64,000 nt of DNA from Diadema setosum (Eukaryota > Echinodermata > Echinoidea > Diadematoida > Diadematidae): contig CM067065.1 in NCBI GenBank assembly GCA_033980235.1, positions 9,255,328-9,319,327 on the forward strand, in the 5' to 3' direction. The notes below the pieces were generated by a model. The model searched no databases and had not been told where the DNA came from. It saw only the letters and a program-made list of their open reading frames with translations. Below, in pieces: positions 22,679 through 33,527 of the stretch; positions within the stretch are counted from its first letter, which is position 1, and every line of letters starts with the position of its first letter. The translations under genes and the position numbers were made by a program.

Positions 22679-22745
22679 GTGTGTGTGAGTGTGTGTGTGT
22701 GTTGTGTGTGTGCGTGTTTGTGTGTGTCTCTGTGAGTGTGTGTTT
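22679..22745. repeat. (GT)n microsatellite
   Basis: gtgtgtgtg run with minor interruptions. Confidence 0.85.
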
Positions 22746-23204
22746 TGTGGTTTGTTTTCCCACTCGTTGAGTGAATTTTCTATTGTGTTTTACATGTCAT
22801 TCAGGTCAAACGTTTTAGCCTTGAAAAAGGCATTTTTGTCTCTCAATAAAGCTCTATAATCTATCTACGACGCGATTCATTGCTTACGTGAATGTAATTT
22901 TGCTTCCAGACCCTCCACTCATACTATTTCGTTATACATGATGTTGACGCCCTCAACGTCAAAGACTGGACCAGGATTAAGTGATTTTTTTTTTCCGGTT
23001 TTTTTTTTCCTGCCTTGCAAAGGCAACGACTTCGCGACCGGGGAGGGCGCATTTCTTAAAAGGAGTCCATTCGGAGAAGGGTCCGGAAACCAGTCTAACG
23101 TGAACGATAATGTGATTGCACTTTGTGTTACGGGTGTTTGTTGAAAACTGGCAGGCAATGGATGTCCAGGGGTCTATGGTAATTACCTCCTGGGCAATTA
23201 ACCC

Positions 23205-23335
23205 GGACCCTTTCCCTGACCATAACCCTTTATAATCCTAATCCTGAACCTGATCCTAATCCTAACCCAACTATATACCTTTAACCCTTATCTTTACTCT
23301 GTACCCTAAACTCTAACCCTAATCTTTACTTTACT
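23205..23335. repeat. degenerate CCCTAA-like repeats
   Basis: taatcctaat, aaccctaa, aacccaac and similar telomere-like units repeated with substitutions. Confidence 0.5.
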
Positions 23336-23415
23336 TCATCACTAACCAGTACTTTAGCTGGTTGCTCTGATACGGTCCAGAGTAGACTTCTGCAGATAGG
23401 CCATTGATACTATTA

Positions 23416-24162
23416 AAAGGGAACCCACACCCAAAGAGCTATGGGGATTGAGTGAAAGCAGCATCACCTGCCAGTAGAACACTGTAGTGTAAGTCTGAAG
23501 AAAATCGGAAAACCGATGCAAACGTAACGAATGTTTAAAGTTTTGGTGTTGGAACCGCTTGATGAGGAAACTACTACACACTACTAGGTTATGAGGTATG
23601 AGTGGACAACAATATAAAGAAAAAAAAAAGGGAATTCAACAAAAATTAACTTTTCTAGCATAATGAAAGAGCACTTGATTAACCGCTTTCAGAAGGCAGG
23701 TTGAATAATTGGCACCCTTAATATTATGTAAGTATCAAGCTGATGGAATTTGTAATTTTCATGAAAACAAAATTTTTGTAGAATATCCTCCATATTTTCT
23801 TTGTATTGTTGTCCACCCAAACGGTATAACCTCTAGTAGTCTCCTCATCCAACAATTTCAACACCAAATCTTTAAAAAATCTTAACTTTTGCATCGATTG
23901 TCCGATTTTCCTTAAATTTTCACTGGTGTGTTTTTTGATTGATTGATTGATAATCGTTTATTGGAGCAAACATGCAAAGTAGTTGCCCGAAGGCTAAATT
24001 ATAATGCATCACATAAAAAAACGTGTAAATTACATCAAACAACAGACATTATATAAACATATAAACATTATATAAACATTTTAACAACATTTAAACAACA
24101 TTTTAACAACTGATGTTGCTGCTTTCACTCAATCCACATTGCTCTTTGGGTTTGGGTTCCCT
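23416..24162. mobile_element. AAAGGGAACCC-family MITE interrupted by a LINE tail
   Basis: Left end AAAGGGAACCCACACCCAAA, right end gctctttgggtttgggttcc-ct (inverse). Inner parts resemble 47718-47911 (gatgaggaa, caacaccaaa, gattgtccgatttt). A LINE 3' end sits inside at about 23935-24115. A partial relative lies at about 40930-41095. Confidence 0.65.
23935..24115 (-). mobile_element. CR1-like LINE 3' end
   Basis: On the minus strand it ends ...ttgctccaataaacgatta tcaatcaatcaatc, with TCAA-type terminal repeats. Only the untranslated tail is present. Confidence 0.5.
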
Positions 24163-24705
24163 GTAATAAGTAGGTGTATGTGCGCTACCAATGTGAGTAG
24201 TGACAGTTTATCGAAAGTGGTTCTGATAAGCACTGCAGCATCCTTTCCTCGGTCTTTCATCCTCTCTCCCAGGCTTCCCCTTTCTCTCTCTTTATACAGG
24301 CTTTCAATGCATGGGGTTAAGCACTTAGTGATATTAATACAGATGAATAAAATAATATCGGTATAACCGTCAACGTATTATTGGTAGAGCATAATGAGGG
24401 CGGCAGGTGCAGTTCTCTTGGCTGGACCAAGGGTTGATGCTTCGTCAACACCCTAAATATAGGTAAAGGACACGATTCGTTCGCAGATGACTGATTTTCT
24501 CATTAACTGAATTCACATTAATGGAATCCGTTGTCAGGCCAACTAAAGAACAGCACGTATCCGGAAAGGCACTACTCATACTCCTACATGGCTCACGTAT
24601 CTGTGTGTGGTTCCGCTTCCTTTCATTCAATCTCACTTTTGTCACCACCACCACCACCATCACTGCAACAATAACAACAACAAGGACGTTTGTTATCATA
24701 TAAAT

Positions 24706-25396
24706 GTGACTGTGCACTACAAAACAACAAAACAAGTCGCACCCCTTAATTTCACGTGAGGACTCAAAAAAGGTAACCTAACCTCGAGTTTTTCACATTT
24801 TCTGAAAGAGCTATTCTTCTTCTACATCATTCTTAAGTTTGGGATCTTAACATGAACGGGTAAGTGTGTTTTCAGGAGTTTCACTACAACCCTTACCCTA
24901 ACCCTAACCCCCCTTTTTTTTTGGGGGGGGGGGGGAGTATAATGATCAGGTATATCTGACAGGCTGTTTTTCATTTCTTGAAATCCTTTGCACATTCTTT
25001 ACTTTTAAGTCTAATAACATTGGAAAGGATGGCGCTACTACTGTGAAAGTTGGCATTAATTATGGACAGAATGTGTTTATAGAACATGCTAAATGTCAGC
25101 TTAATCTGATAATCCCTTCATTGTTATCGCTTCGTTGGTTTATATCCTGTGTTTTGTCCCTTTCATCCTACTGTTAGCAAGGCCTGGAAAAGATTAATCG
25201 CTTGAATAGAGTCTGTACTTCAGAGCCTCTTTTCGCAGTTCACACTTTTCCAGAGTGTGTGCTTTCTTCTCAGTATTCAGTTAGGTTAGGGGAGTCCATT
25301 TGAATTTAGTTATACATAATTTTAAAGCTTAAGATCTGCCCTTAACCAAAAATTCATGTCTGGCGACTTTTTGTTGGTTTTGTGATGCAGGGTCAC
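24706..25396. mobile_element. GTGACC-family MITE
   Basis: 691 bases with exact AAAT on both sides (24702-24705, 25397-25400). Inside, at 24889-24912, an expanded CCCTAA run replaces the short ccccttttt of its closest relative. Confidence 0.82.
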
Positions 25397-25399
25397 AAA

Positions 25400-27130
25400 T
25401 ATTCATTTTCCATGAAGAGGCAAACCTTTAAGTTTGTATACTTAACAATTCTACATAAAAGAAACACAAATACCCAAGGTTGCCTTGGTGGCAACCAAGG
25501 CGAATTTACTTCGATATACTTCTAGAACGCGAATCAACAACAACACCAACAGAAAAACAAACTTGTATTTTTAAGGGTCTGACAAATTTCTATCCGAATA
25601 ATACGAGATACACGTGTTCAATTTTCAAAATGCAAAAGCTGTCCTCGTTTAGAAGGGAGTCAATTACCCTCCCACGCGCTCCAATTCCGCCTTAGTAGAC
25701 CTAGTACCCAGTGACAATGGCCGCAACAAGTGCTGAGATTCCGCGATTCACCTATTCACATTTCCCTGAACAGGCTTTATATCCTTCCTTTTATTTTTGA
25801 TAAACAACAAAATATCACAATTGTTTCATCAATAATGTCACGTATATAATCATGTATTAGTAGGAAAATGATCAAAGAGCAAACGAGACCTCGGGATTAC
25901 CAGCCCGGTGCTCTACCAACTGAGGTATAGAAAGCCCCATTACAGTGCTCGTCTTAATTGTAAATGCTCGAATGATCAGAAGCTATGGCGGTTTGTATGT
26001 TTACACAATAATTCCGTTGTTGTAATAATTAATCATACGTTTTGTTTTCCTTCAACTTGTATCGACAAAACAAAAAATAAGATATTGAAAATAACATTTG
26101 ATTTTAAATTGAGTTAATTGGTGGGGGGGGGGGGTCTGCACCATATCACTGAATTTCAGGTCTGAAAATGAAAAATCATAATCGTGTGGGAGAGGGAACA
26201 CGCTCCTCCTACAATATCCCCCGGCTCAGTCTCTCCGTTCCCTCGCACAATACATCCCACCCCTTCCCTCTCCCCTACGTCATTAAAACGGATCGACGCA
26301 CGGCAGACGATTGCAATTATCTGAACACAGATTCAGTGGACCCTATGTATCGATTGCTTTCATGTTTTTAATGAGAGAAGGAACTAAATGTATGCATGTA
26401 TGGGCATACGATGTATAATTACTATCATGTCCTTGCATGGTTCTTTTCCTTTTCTCTGCCTTTCAGACCGTTCCTTCCTGCATTCAAAGTAACTTAGCCT
26501 AAAAAGAAAAGTTTGACAACAGATTTGCTATCAGTTTCTAACGAAACGTGCTTTTTCACCCTTCCCCCCCCCCCCCCTACACACACACAGTCCTAGCTCG
26601 CTGCCAGGGAGTATTATACTTCTTCGGTTAATGTTTTCCTTCAATTCAAGTGATTTCATTTCCGTACAAGTATAACAAAGCAATACACATAACGCTTATG
26701 TTAGTACATTATGTTTTAAGGAACTTTGAATAACTTAATTTTCAACAAAACATGAATACGATTATAATGTTAGTAATTTTGGTTTCAGACAAATAAACAA
26801 GTAAGCAATACAACTTTATTTTGTAACTCTATGGAAAAGAGAGATTCACAAGAGAAGAACAGTTTGTAAATTTTGAAAATTTCTCGAAAAGTTGAGGCAA
26901 CTCAAGATCCGTCAAGGAGTCCATGTATTGAAATGTTGTTATTATGACGTCAGGCAAAACAAACAGATGGATAATGAGGGCTTGGGTTTAATTATTTCGC
27001 CTTACAGCCCCCCTTTCAGACCGCCACCAGAGGGAAGTCGTGTTCTTGTGTTGTTTTGTTTTGTTTTCTTCTCTATGATTGTCTAACTGGCCTGGGGCCT
27101 GATATTCATGATAAGAATAAATACTTAAAA
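25400..27130. other. no recognisable gene
   Basis: Apart from the tRNA-like fragment and short G or C runs (26123, 26565) I see no exon, TIR or coding similarity. Confidence 0.45.
25880..25940 (-). pseudogene. tRNA-like fragment
   Basis: The minus strand reads ctatacctcagttggtagag then caccgggctggtaatcccga ggtc, a D arm with an A box (TACCTCAGTTGG) and an anticodon arm with loop ctggtaa (GGT, Thr-like). There is a C-C mismatch in the anticodon stem, and no T arm or B box follows, so it is a truncated tRNA or tRNA-derived SINE head. Confidence 0.5.
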
Positions 27131-27134
27131 TAAA

Positions 27135-27211
27135 TGAAGAGTCTGTTTCCAAAAGGCGCTAAATTCATCCTTTTTCAATGGATTTAGCGCCTTTTGGAAG
27201 CAAGCTCTTCA
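27135..27211. mobile_element. 77-base palindromic mini-element
   Basis: TGAAGAGTCTGTTTCCAAAA ggcgctaaat and its inverse around an 8-base loop (ctttttca). The end TGAAGAG(T/C)(T/C)TG matches the MITE-A terminus, but the inner TIR is different. Confidence 0.65.
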
Positions 27212-27214
27212 TAT

Positions 27215-29030
27215 GTAATGATATCCTTGTAGGCATATTGTTAAAGTGTAATCTAAACCAATCTTCTACCATAACCTTAACAGTTATCTTATAGAGGGAT
27301 TGTTTCAATTTGAAAAATAAAATGCCAAAACATGCACCAAATCGCACCATAAACAACACAAAAATGCAAGAAAATAAAATCATTGTCTGAGGGCAGAGAA
27401 CCTCTCCTACAACCTCCCCCACTTCGTATAATACTATCAGAACAACAATGTACTTAAATGTTGAATTCAAGTCTGTTCGGTTCATTATTAAGCTCCAGTA
27501 ACTACATATCAATAACTACGTCGAATCAACATGAAATTAAGTGTTTCTTTTTTTGTGTGCGTAAGAGCGCACGCTATGATTTCCTATCACCACTTCAAAA
27601 GAAGGGCAGATAACCAATCCTGCATTTTTTGTCGACCAAGTACATTTGTCTTGTCGTCCTTTTCCTTCCTCACCATCTTTTCAGGTGTCAAATGCACGAG
27701 GTGTGGTTACGAAGAAGGGAGGTCTTCGTCATCTGGTGATTACTTAATAAATGTCCGATAGCTGCTGAATAGTTTAGTAATAAAGTCAAGAGGACACAGT
27801 ACTTAAAATACAGTTAGTAGACGTTTTGGCATATTTATAGGAGTGCCCCTTTTTATGTTTCGTACATTAATATGTTAAAGGGAACGTTGATTTCACCAAT
27901 GTTTCTCTGAATAGTCCGCCATTTTCAGGCAAGTGGCAGCCGACCAAGGCGCAGAACTGAATTGCAGCAACTGACCTCAGTAAATGCAGCTCTCGCTAGA
28001 GAGGGCGCTATGTGTCAAAGGACATCAACACTTTACAACATCGAGTAGCAGGAGATTGATAAAGTATTAAAAGCCAGTTCGGGATTGGTCATAATAATGT
28101 CTGAAATGATACAAACAACTTTTCAATTTGCTATTGAAAAGTTTCTTATGGCAATTCTTTCGTTTACAGAGCGTTATAACGTCAGAACCGTATATTGGCC
28201 TGTAAAGCAATAAATGTTATATTATAGCAGCACCTTACCTTTGTAGACTCGTATCTCGACGTGACGTCAATATCATATCCTAAAAGGCATGTCTTAACGA
28301 ATCAGTTACGGCACTTTCCCAAGCCCAAAACAGATAACGAAGATCTTTCTTTCTCATACTCCACCAGCAAAATTTTCAATTCATAACCAATTTCCGCTCA
28401 ATCATACTCTCTGCTGTTGCTCTTTTTTTCATATCTTTTTAGGGCTTGGGTAAGTGTTTAGCCTTTTTTCATCAAGTAAACTTTAGTTCCTCTCAGAATT
28501 GCGCACTCTTTAATATTTCATAGTCAGCCATTTAAGAATTATCCTTGGATGCCTTTAATCAGACATCAGACAGTTACCATACTTGGACCAACGACTTAAA
28601 GGGTTACACCAGACGATTTTTATACTTTCACATACAGTCTGTAAACAGCTTCATGTATCTATTACTTTCGTGGAATTTATCATGGTCCTTGAGCGGAGAA
28701 ACCATGACTATGGAAATCTTAGACAAATTACTCTGAACAGTGTTGATGACATAAAAGCTACACTGACACGTAGCAGTGTAATTTTATTACAATACCGCTC
28801 GCTTCAAGTTCACCTGTGTAGAATCTATGAATGTCTTCTTATTTTGTTCTGCCTCCTTGAGCCCCACTTCATCCATGCTCATGGAGAGGCTGTTATGTCG
28901 TCATCCTTGTCCATATCATTGCAAGTCGACAACATTCACATTCCTCATCCCAATCATTATAAATTCTGAAACTCTGTACTCAGTATGACTAATTCATAGT
29001 TATTCAAATGTACAATCCTGAAAATCATGC
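27215..29030. other. no recognisable gene
   Basis: No credible exons. The stretch 28940-29030 (tcatcccaatcattataaat, tctgaaactctgta) resembles 62145-62250 in copy 3 intron 1, so it is either a dispersed repeat or a rearranged piece of the tandem unit. Confidence 0.4.
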
Positions 29031-29039
29031 TCAATCACT

Positions 29040-29160
29040 CAGCTATGAATGAAGAGAGAGTTGTGATGCAGTGTCCTGCCTTGAGGCATATCTACTGCGG
29101 GCAAGATCGAAAACCCGAGCTACAAACCTCATCGTTGATCTTGCACTCACGATCTCGTCC
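29040..29160 (-). mobile_element. possible SINE body fragment
   Basis: tgcagtgtcctgccttgagg catatctactgcggg resembles the body of the tRNA-derived SINE at 59540-59660 (agtgccttgcctcgggcaca tccactgccgc). The head is not clear here. Confidence 0.35.
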
Positions 29161-29162
29161 AC

Positions 29163-31420
29163 CTCGCGGCAACTACAAACTCACAAACCCTGATGAAATA
29201 TCTGATGCTTTTAACTCATACTTCGTAAATATTGGCCCCCGATTAGCTTCAAAAATAAAAAACAAACATGTTCATTAAAACTTTACTGAATTTCTTCCAC
29301 CAAACTGCGACAAATCCCTTTTCTTTACCCCAACAGATGAGGAAGAAATACTGGAGATTGTTAACAGATTAAAGCCAAGTAGATCTAGTGGCCACGATGA
29401 AATAAGTGTTTATATACTGAAGAAAATCATCAAACAAATAACCACACCTTTATCTTACATTTTCAATCTTTCACTGTCTTCTGGAATATGCCCAAACTCA
29501 TTAAAAATTGCGAAAGTAGTTCCAATTTTCAAAAGAAAAGACGACCCTTCTCTTTTATCAAATTATAGACCAATATCGTTATTACCTAGTATTTCTAAAA
29601 TTCTGGAAAAAATTATTCATAAACGCCTGTACATTTTTCTTTATGTAAATGACCTACTTATACCTAATCAGTTTGGATTTAGAAAGGGCCATTCCACTGA
29701 TTTAGCTATAATTTAATTGTTAGATAAGATTACTGAATCTTTTGCAAATAAAAAACATTTTATAGGAATTTTCATGGATTTATCAAAGGCTTTTGACACC
29801 ATAGATCATGATATATTAATTTACAAATTAAAAAGATATGGTATTCGTGGTTTAGCACTTTCTTAGATTATTGATTATTTATCCAACAGAAAGCAATATG
29901 TACAATTTAAGTCATCTAAATCTCCGAATTCTAATATTATATGTGGTGTTCCCCAGGGATCAATTCTTGGCCCCCTACTGTTCCTTGTATATATCAATGA
30001 TATTATAAATACATCAAGAACTCTTAAATGTATACTTTTTCGGATGATACTAATATTTTTTATTCCCATGAGAACCTCGAAACACTGTTTGATACTGTGA
30101 ACACGGAAATAGACAAAGTCTCCCAATGGTTTATATGTAATAAATTATCCCTTAATGTCTCTAAAACAAATTTTATTTGTTTCAAACCTACTGCTTCACA
30201 GAACATTAACAGCAGTTATAATATTAATATTGATGGATTATCCTTAACTGAAGTAAGATCTACTAAATTTTCAGGAATCACAATTGACTCGAGTTTAACT
30301 TGGAACGATCACATTCATAATATCCACACGTCTGTCTCGAGAACTGTAGGAATTTTATATCGACTGAAAAACTTCATTTCTCAAAATTCCCTGACTATTC
30401 TATACAATGCATTGATCTTTCCACATATCACATACTGCAATATCGTTTGGGGAAACTGTGGCTCAACTAAAATTAATCCAATTCTTACCCTCTAAAAACG
30501 TGCTGTACGTTTGATTACCAATTCCCGTTACTTATCCCCATCCAATCCCCTATTTCGTCAACTAAAAACATTGAAAATTGAGGATCTTCACACCTTTCAA
30601 ACTGCTGTTTTTATGTATAAATATACATTTAATTGTCTTCCAAAAATTTTTGATGGCTTCTTCACTCCAAATTCCACCGTTCATTCATATCCAACACGTC
30701 AGTCGTCCGATTACCATCTCGATAACCCCAGAATCATTTTAGCTCAAAAATCATTAAAACATAATGGACCAGATATTTGGAATTCTTTACCCCCTCATTT
30801 AAAACAATGTACGTCGTTGAACATTTTCAAACGAGAACTAAAAAACACCCTCATAATCCAGTATACTTCTGACACATAAATATTCATACCACCTGGTCAA
30901 CAAACACCCTAAACAATGAGTTCACGGCCATAACTGAAGTAACATTCACCTCATCACACCGATACACAAAATAACACTCAACGTACAAACCAAGATTCAT
31001 CCCAACACAATGCACACCGCACTGCACCGCACGTCCTTCGCACAATTACTTCCCACTCAGTGAGTGGCAAGATTTTCTTTGTGTATCTCTTTATTGTGCC
31101 CTTTGCACAACTACCCCAACTCAGTGAGTGGCAAGATTTTCTTTATGTATATATCTCTTTACCTGGGACCATCTTCCTCGTCAAGCTTAGCTTATGATGA
31201 TGGTCCCATGCATTTCATTTTTATCATTTCCTATTGCTTCCTTTCATATATGATATTCGTTCTTGAAAATAAAAAAAAAAAGAAAATGTATGTAAGATCC
31301 AAACGTTACGAATATTACCTGTGTAAATGACTATATAAGTATTTTGATGATTTGTTGATTTGTATTGATTTTGAAATGCAGAAATAAAAAAAAAAAACTG
31401 AACTGAACTGAACTGAACTG
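29163..31420 (+). mobile_element. decayed CR1/Jockey-type LINE, 5' truncated
   Basis: Broken frames give DEISDAFNSYFVNIGP, LKPSRSSGHDEISVYILK, NYRPISLLPSISKILEK, QFGFRKGHSTDLAI, FMDLSKAFDTIDHDIL, GVPQGSILGPLLFLVYINDI and FSDDTNIF (degenerate YADD), then a thumb with PHITYCNIVWG and YPTRQSSDYHL and WNSLPPHLK. In-frame stops (about 29277, 29714, 29864, 30494) and a frameshift near 30036 kill it. The endonuclease is missing. The tail ends in (CTGAA)n at about 31398-31420. Confidence 0.82.
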
Positions 31421-31439
31421 TGACAGCACAGCGCCATCG

Positions 31440-32654
31440 GCGGAGGAAAGGGTCTGCAGATTTTGGATGCCCACGTCACAATCCATGATAAGAAATATGC
31501 AAAGCAAAACATTGAAATTGCGATTGGAGAGAAAAGGGCTCTTACGACCTTCTGCAAGTATGCGTTCACGCACAGCAGGTTGTTTTTATTTTTCTGCGTG
31601 CTTCAGAGGTATCTAGGATCATTTTCTCTGAGATAATTTTGTCTTTTTCTTTTCTAATGAGACAGAGAGAGAGAGAGAGAGAGACAATCAGAGAGAGAGA
31701 AGAGAGAAAAAAAAACATTCTCACAATTGTTTTAATTTGTTTTAAGGTCTTTAATTTTGCTTGATTGATTGTTGTTGTTTTTTAATACGAAGGGGATTAG
31801 TAATCTTTTATAAGGCGTAATTATCTTGTACTCCTGTCCATTAAGCGGAGGTAGAGACTGGAGACATGAATGTTGAATGTGTTCGATGGTTAGAGGTTTT
31901 CTGGATTCCCTGTCCCTAGGAACGGACTTAATCTCGCAAAGTATGTTAAGGTTAAAAATGTATATCAATGTATAGAAATTGCCAGTAGGCGGGGATGGGG
32001 GTGGGTAGTGAGGGGTACGAGAATAATATTTTTCGCTATTTTTATTCCTCTTCGGGTTCCACCTGGAAGAGTGCAGTGCCCCCGACATGATACCAGCGTG
32101 AAAGTTGCAGTGCACTCTGCTGCAGGCGTGAAGATCGTTCGCCGTGTTGGAAAGGCAACAGCTACAAAGTTTAATATCCTCTTTCTTTCTTTTTTTCCCG
32201 CTAAAGTGCGCATCACGTGACCACCGCTGAAAAGTACCATAACATGCTTTGCTATAATTGGTGGCACAAATACAGTTGAACAGCTTCGCCTTTTTGGGAG
32301 AGACAGGACGCTCCCTTTTATTCATTCACCTATCCACCTGGTTAGACGCAGCGTCTTCTCTTTAATCTCGTACAAAATATTGTGCAATCGCATCTGTGAC
32401 CATTTTACTCCCAATGTGGATACGACAGGGTGTCAGTTCTATAGCTGAATGTTTTCTCGCGTTCTTTCCGTGATTTTTGCGTTTGTGTAGTCCTCCCAGG
32501 AACGAACTAAGGAAAAAAGAAAGAAACAAACAAACAAACTTTTGCGGCGTAAGGAAAAGAACAGTGCCTTGGACTTGGGTAGCCCTATAAAACCATTTGA
32601 CTGACACATCGTCTTGGACCCTTGTGACTAGAAATCTTCAGGTGGAGATACAAA
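31440..32654 (+). repeat. 5' flank of copy 2, homologous to the copy 3 flank at 59690-61223
   Basis: Shared stretches in the same order include gcaaaacat(t/c)gaaa(t/c)tgcgatt, gtgcttcagag, a (GA)n run, gaagacatgaatgtt, aatctcgcaaagtat, aaaagtaccata, ctccctttt/cattca and gtgccttggac. This marks the two flanks as copies of one ancestral unit. The (GA)n and (GT)n runs differ in length. A 197-codon minus-strand open frame (31732-32325) crosses this flank but is not kept in the other copy. Confidence 0.7.
32586..32592 (+). promoter_or_regulatory. TATA box of copy 2
   Basis: TATAAAA lies 69 bases upstream of the ATG, so transcription would start about 40 bases before it. The matching position of copy 3 reads TAATAAA (61158-61164), 66 bases before its ATG, within an alignable stretch (ttgac...cacatc / ttgac...gcatcc). 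Confidence 0.55.
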
Positions 32655-32663
32655 ATGTTTAAG
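32655..32663 (+). CDS. copy 2 exon 1: three-codon start exon (MFK)
   Basis: ATGTTTAAG is followed directly by donor GTAGGTAG. Copy 3 has the same nine bases and donor at 61224-61232, in a homologous flank. Joined in phase 0 to the next exon, it completes a typical hydrophobic signal peptide that otherwise lacks a start codon. Confidence 0.72.
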
Positions 32664-33482
32664 GTAGGTAGGATATCAATACCCTATACCAATCGTATTG
32701 ATTTGATGATTTGATGACAACCACGCCTACAACCTGTACATACGTACAAATATCATTTCTAATAATACCCTATTAGGGATTTGGAACCCACGTTACTTTT
32801 TCTTCTGTGTGTATATGTGTGTGTGTGTGCGTGTGTGTGTGTGTTTGGGTGTGTGTGTATAAATGACGGGGAGCGTCCTGTCTTGATGGGTTATATAAAA
32901 ATTATGAGTTTTGTTTAGTTAATTTAAGCATGATTTTTTTTTATTTCAATTTTTATGTCATTGTTGGGAAACACTGTATTCTCAAGGGAGTGTAAGAGTG
33001 TTTATGTAATGACGCGTATATTGATTAATTTGATCAAGTTGATGAAGATGTTTTTATTTTCTTTAAGAGTTACGCTTAATTTGATATATTTTTTATATAG
33101 CGTGTGCTCTGCAAAAAAAAAACAACACTATTTAAAAAAAGGTGATTTAGCAGCACATTTTGTGTGTGTCTGTGTGTGTGTATTTTTTTGTAATAAGGCA
33201 GATATGGATACGCTGGATGAGGTTAATCATGATAGCTTTTGCTGAGAGTTATCCATAATTCATGTCATTTTTTTTTTTGTAAACATGGTATGATTAGAAA
33301 AAAAAAAGAAACACGCGAAATACATTGTATTGTATGTTGGAAAAAAATTATTTAACAGCACTTAAGACAGAAGAATACAGCTGCTTTTTTTAGTTGTTAT
33401 ATTTATATTAATTTAATTGTCAACCTGGACCTGATATTTAATGAAACTGAAATAAAGAATATCATAAAATAAAGTATGTGAT

Positions 33483-33527
<45 letters not shown>

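Noticed and set aside
23205..23335. True telomere
   Set aside because: The units are few, degenerate and surrounded by ordinary sequence on both sides.
25880..25940. Functional tRNA-Thr gene
   Set aside because: No T arm or B box follows and the anticodon stem has a mismatch.
31732..32325. 197-codon minus-strand open frame
   Set aside because: It overlaps the copy 2 promoter flank, has no domain, and the homologous copy 3 flank does not keep the frame (it is broken by a GT repeat).
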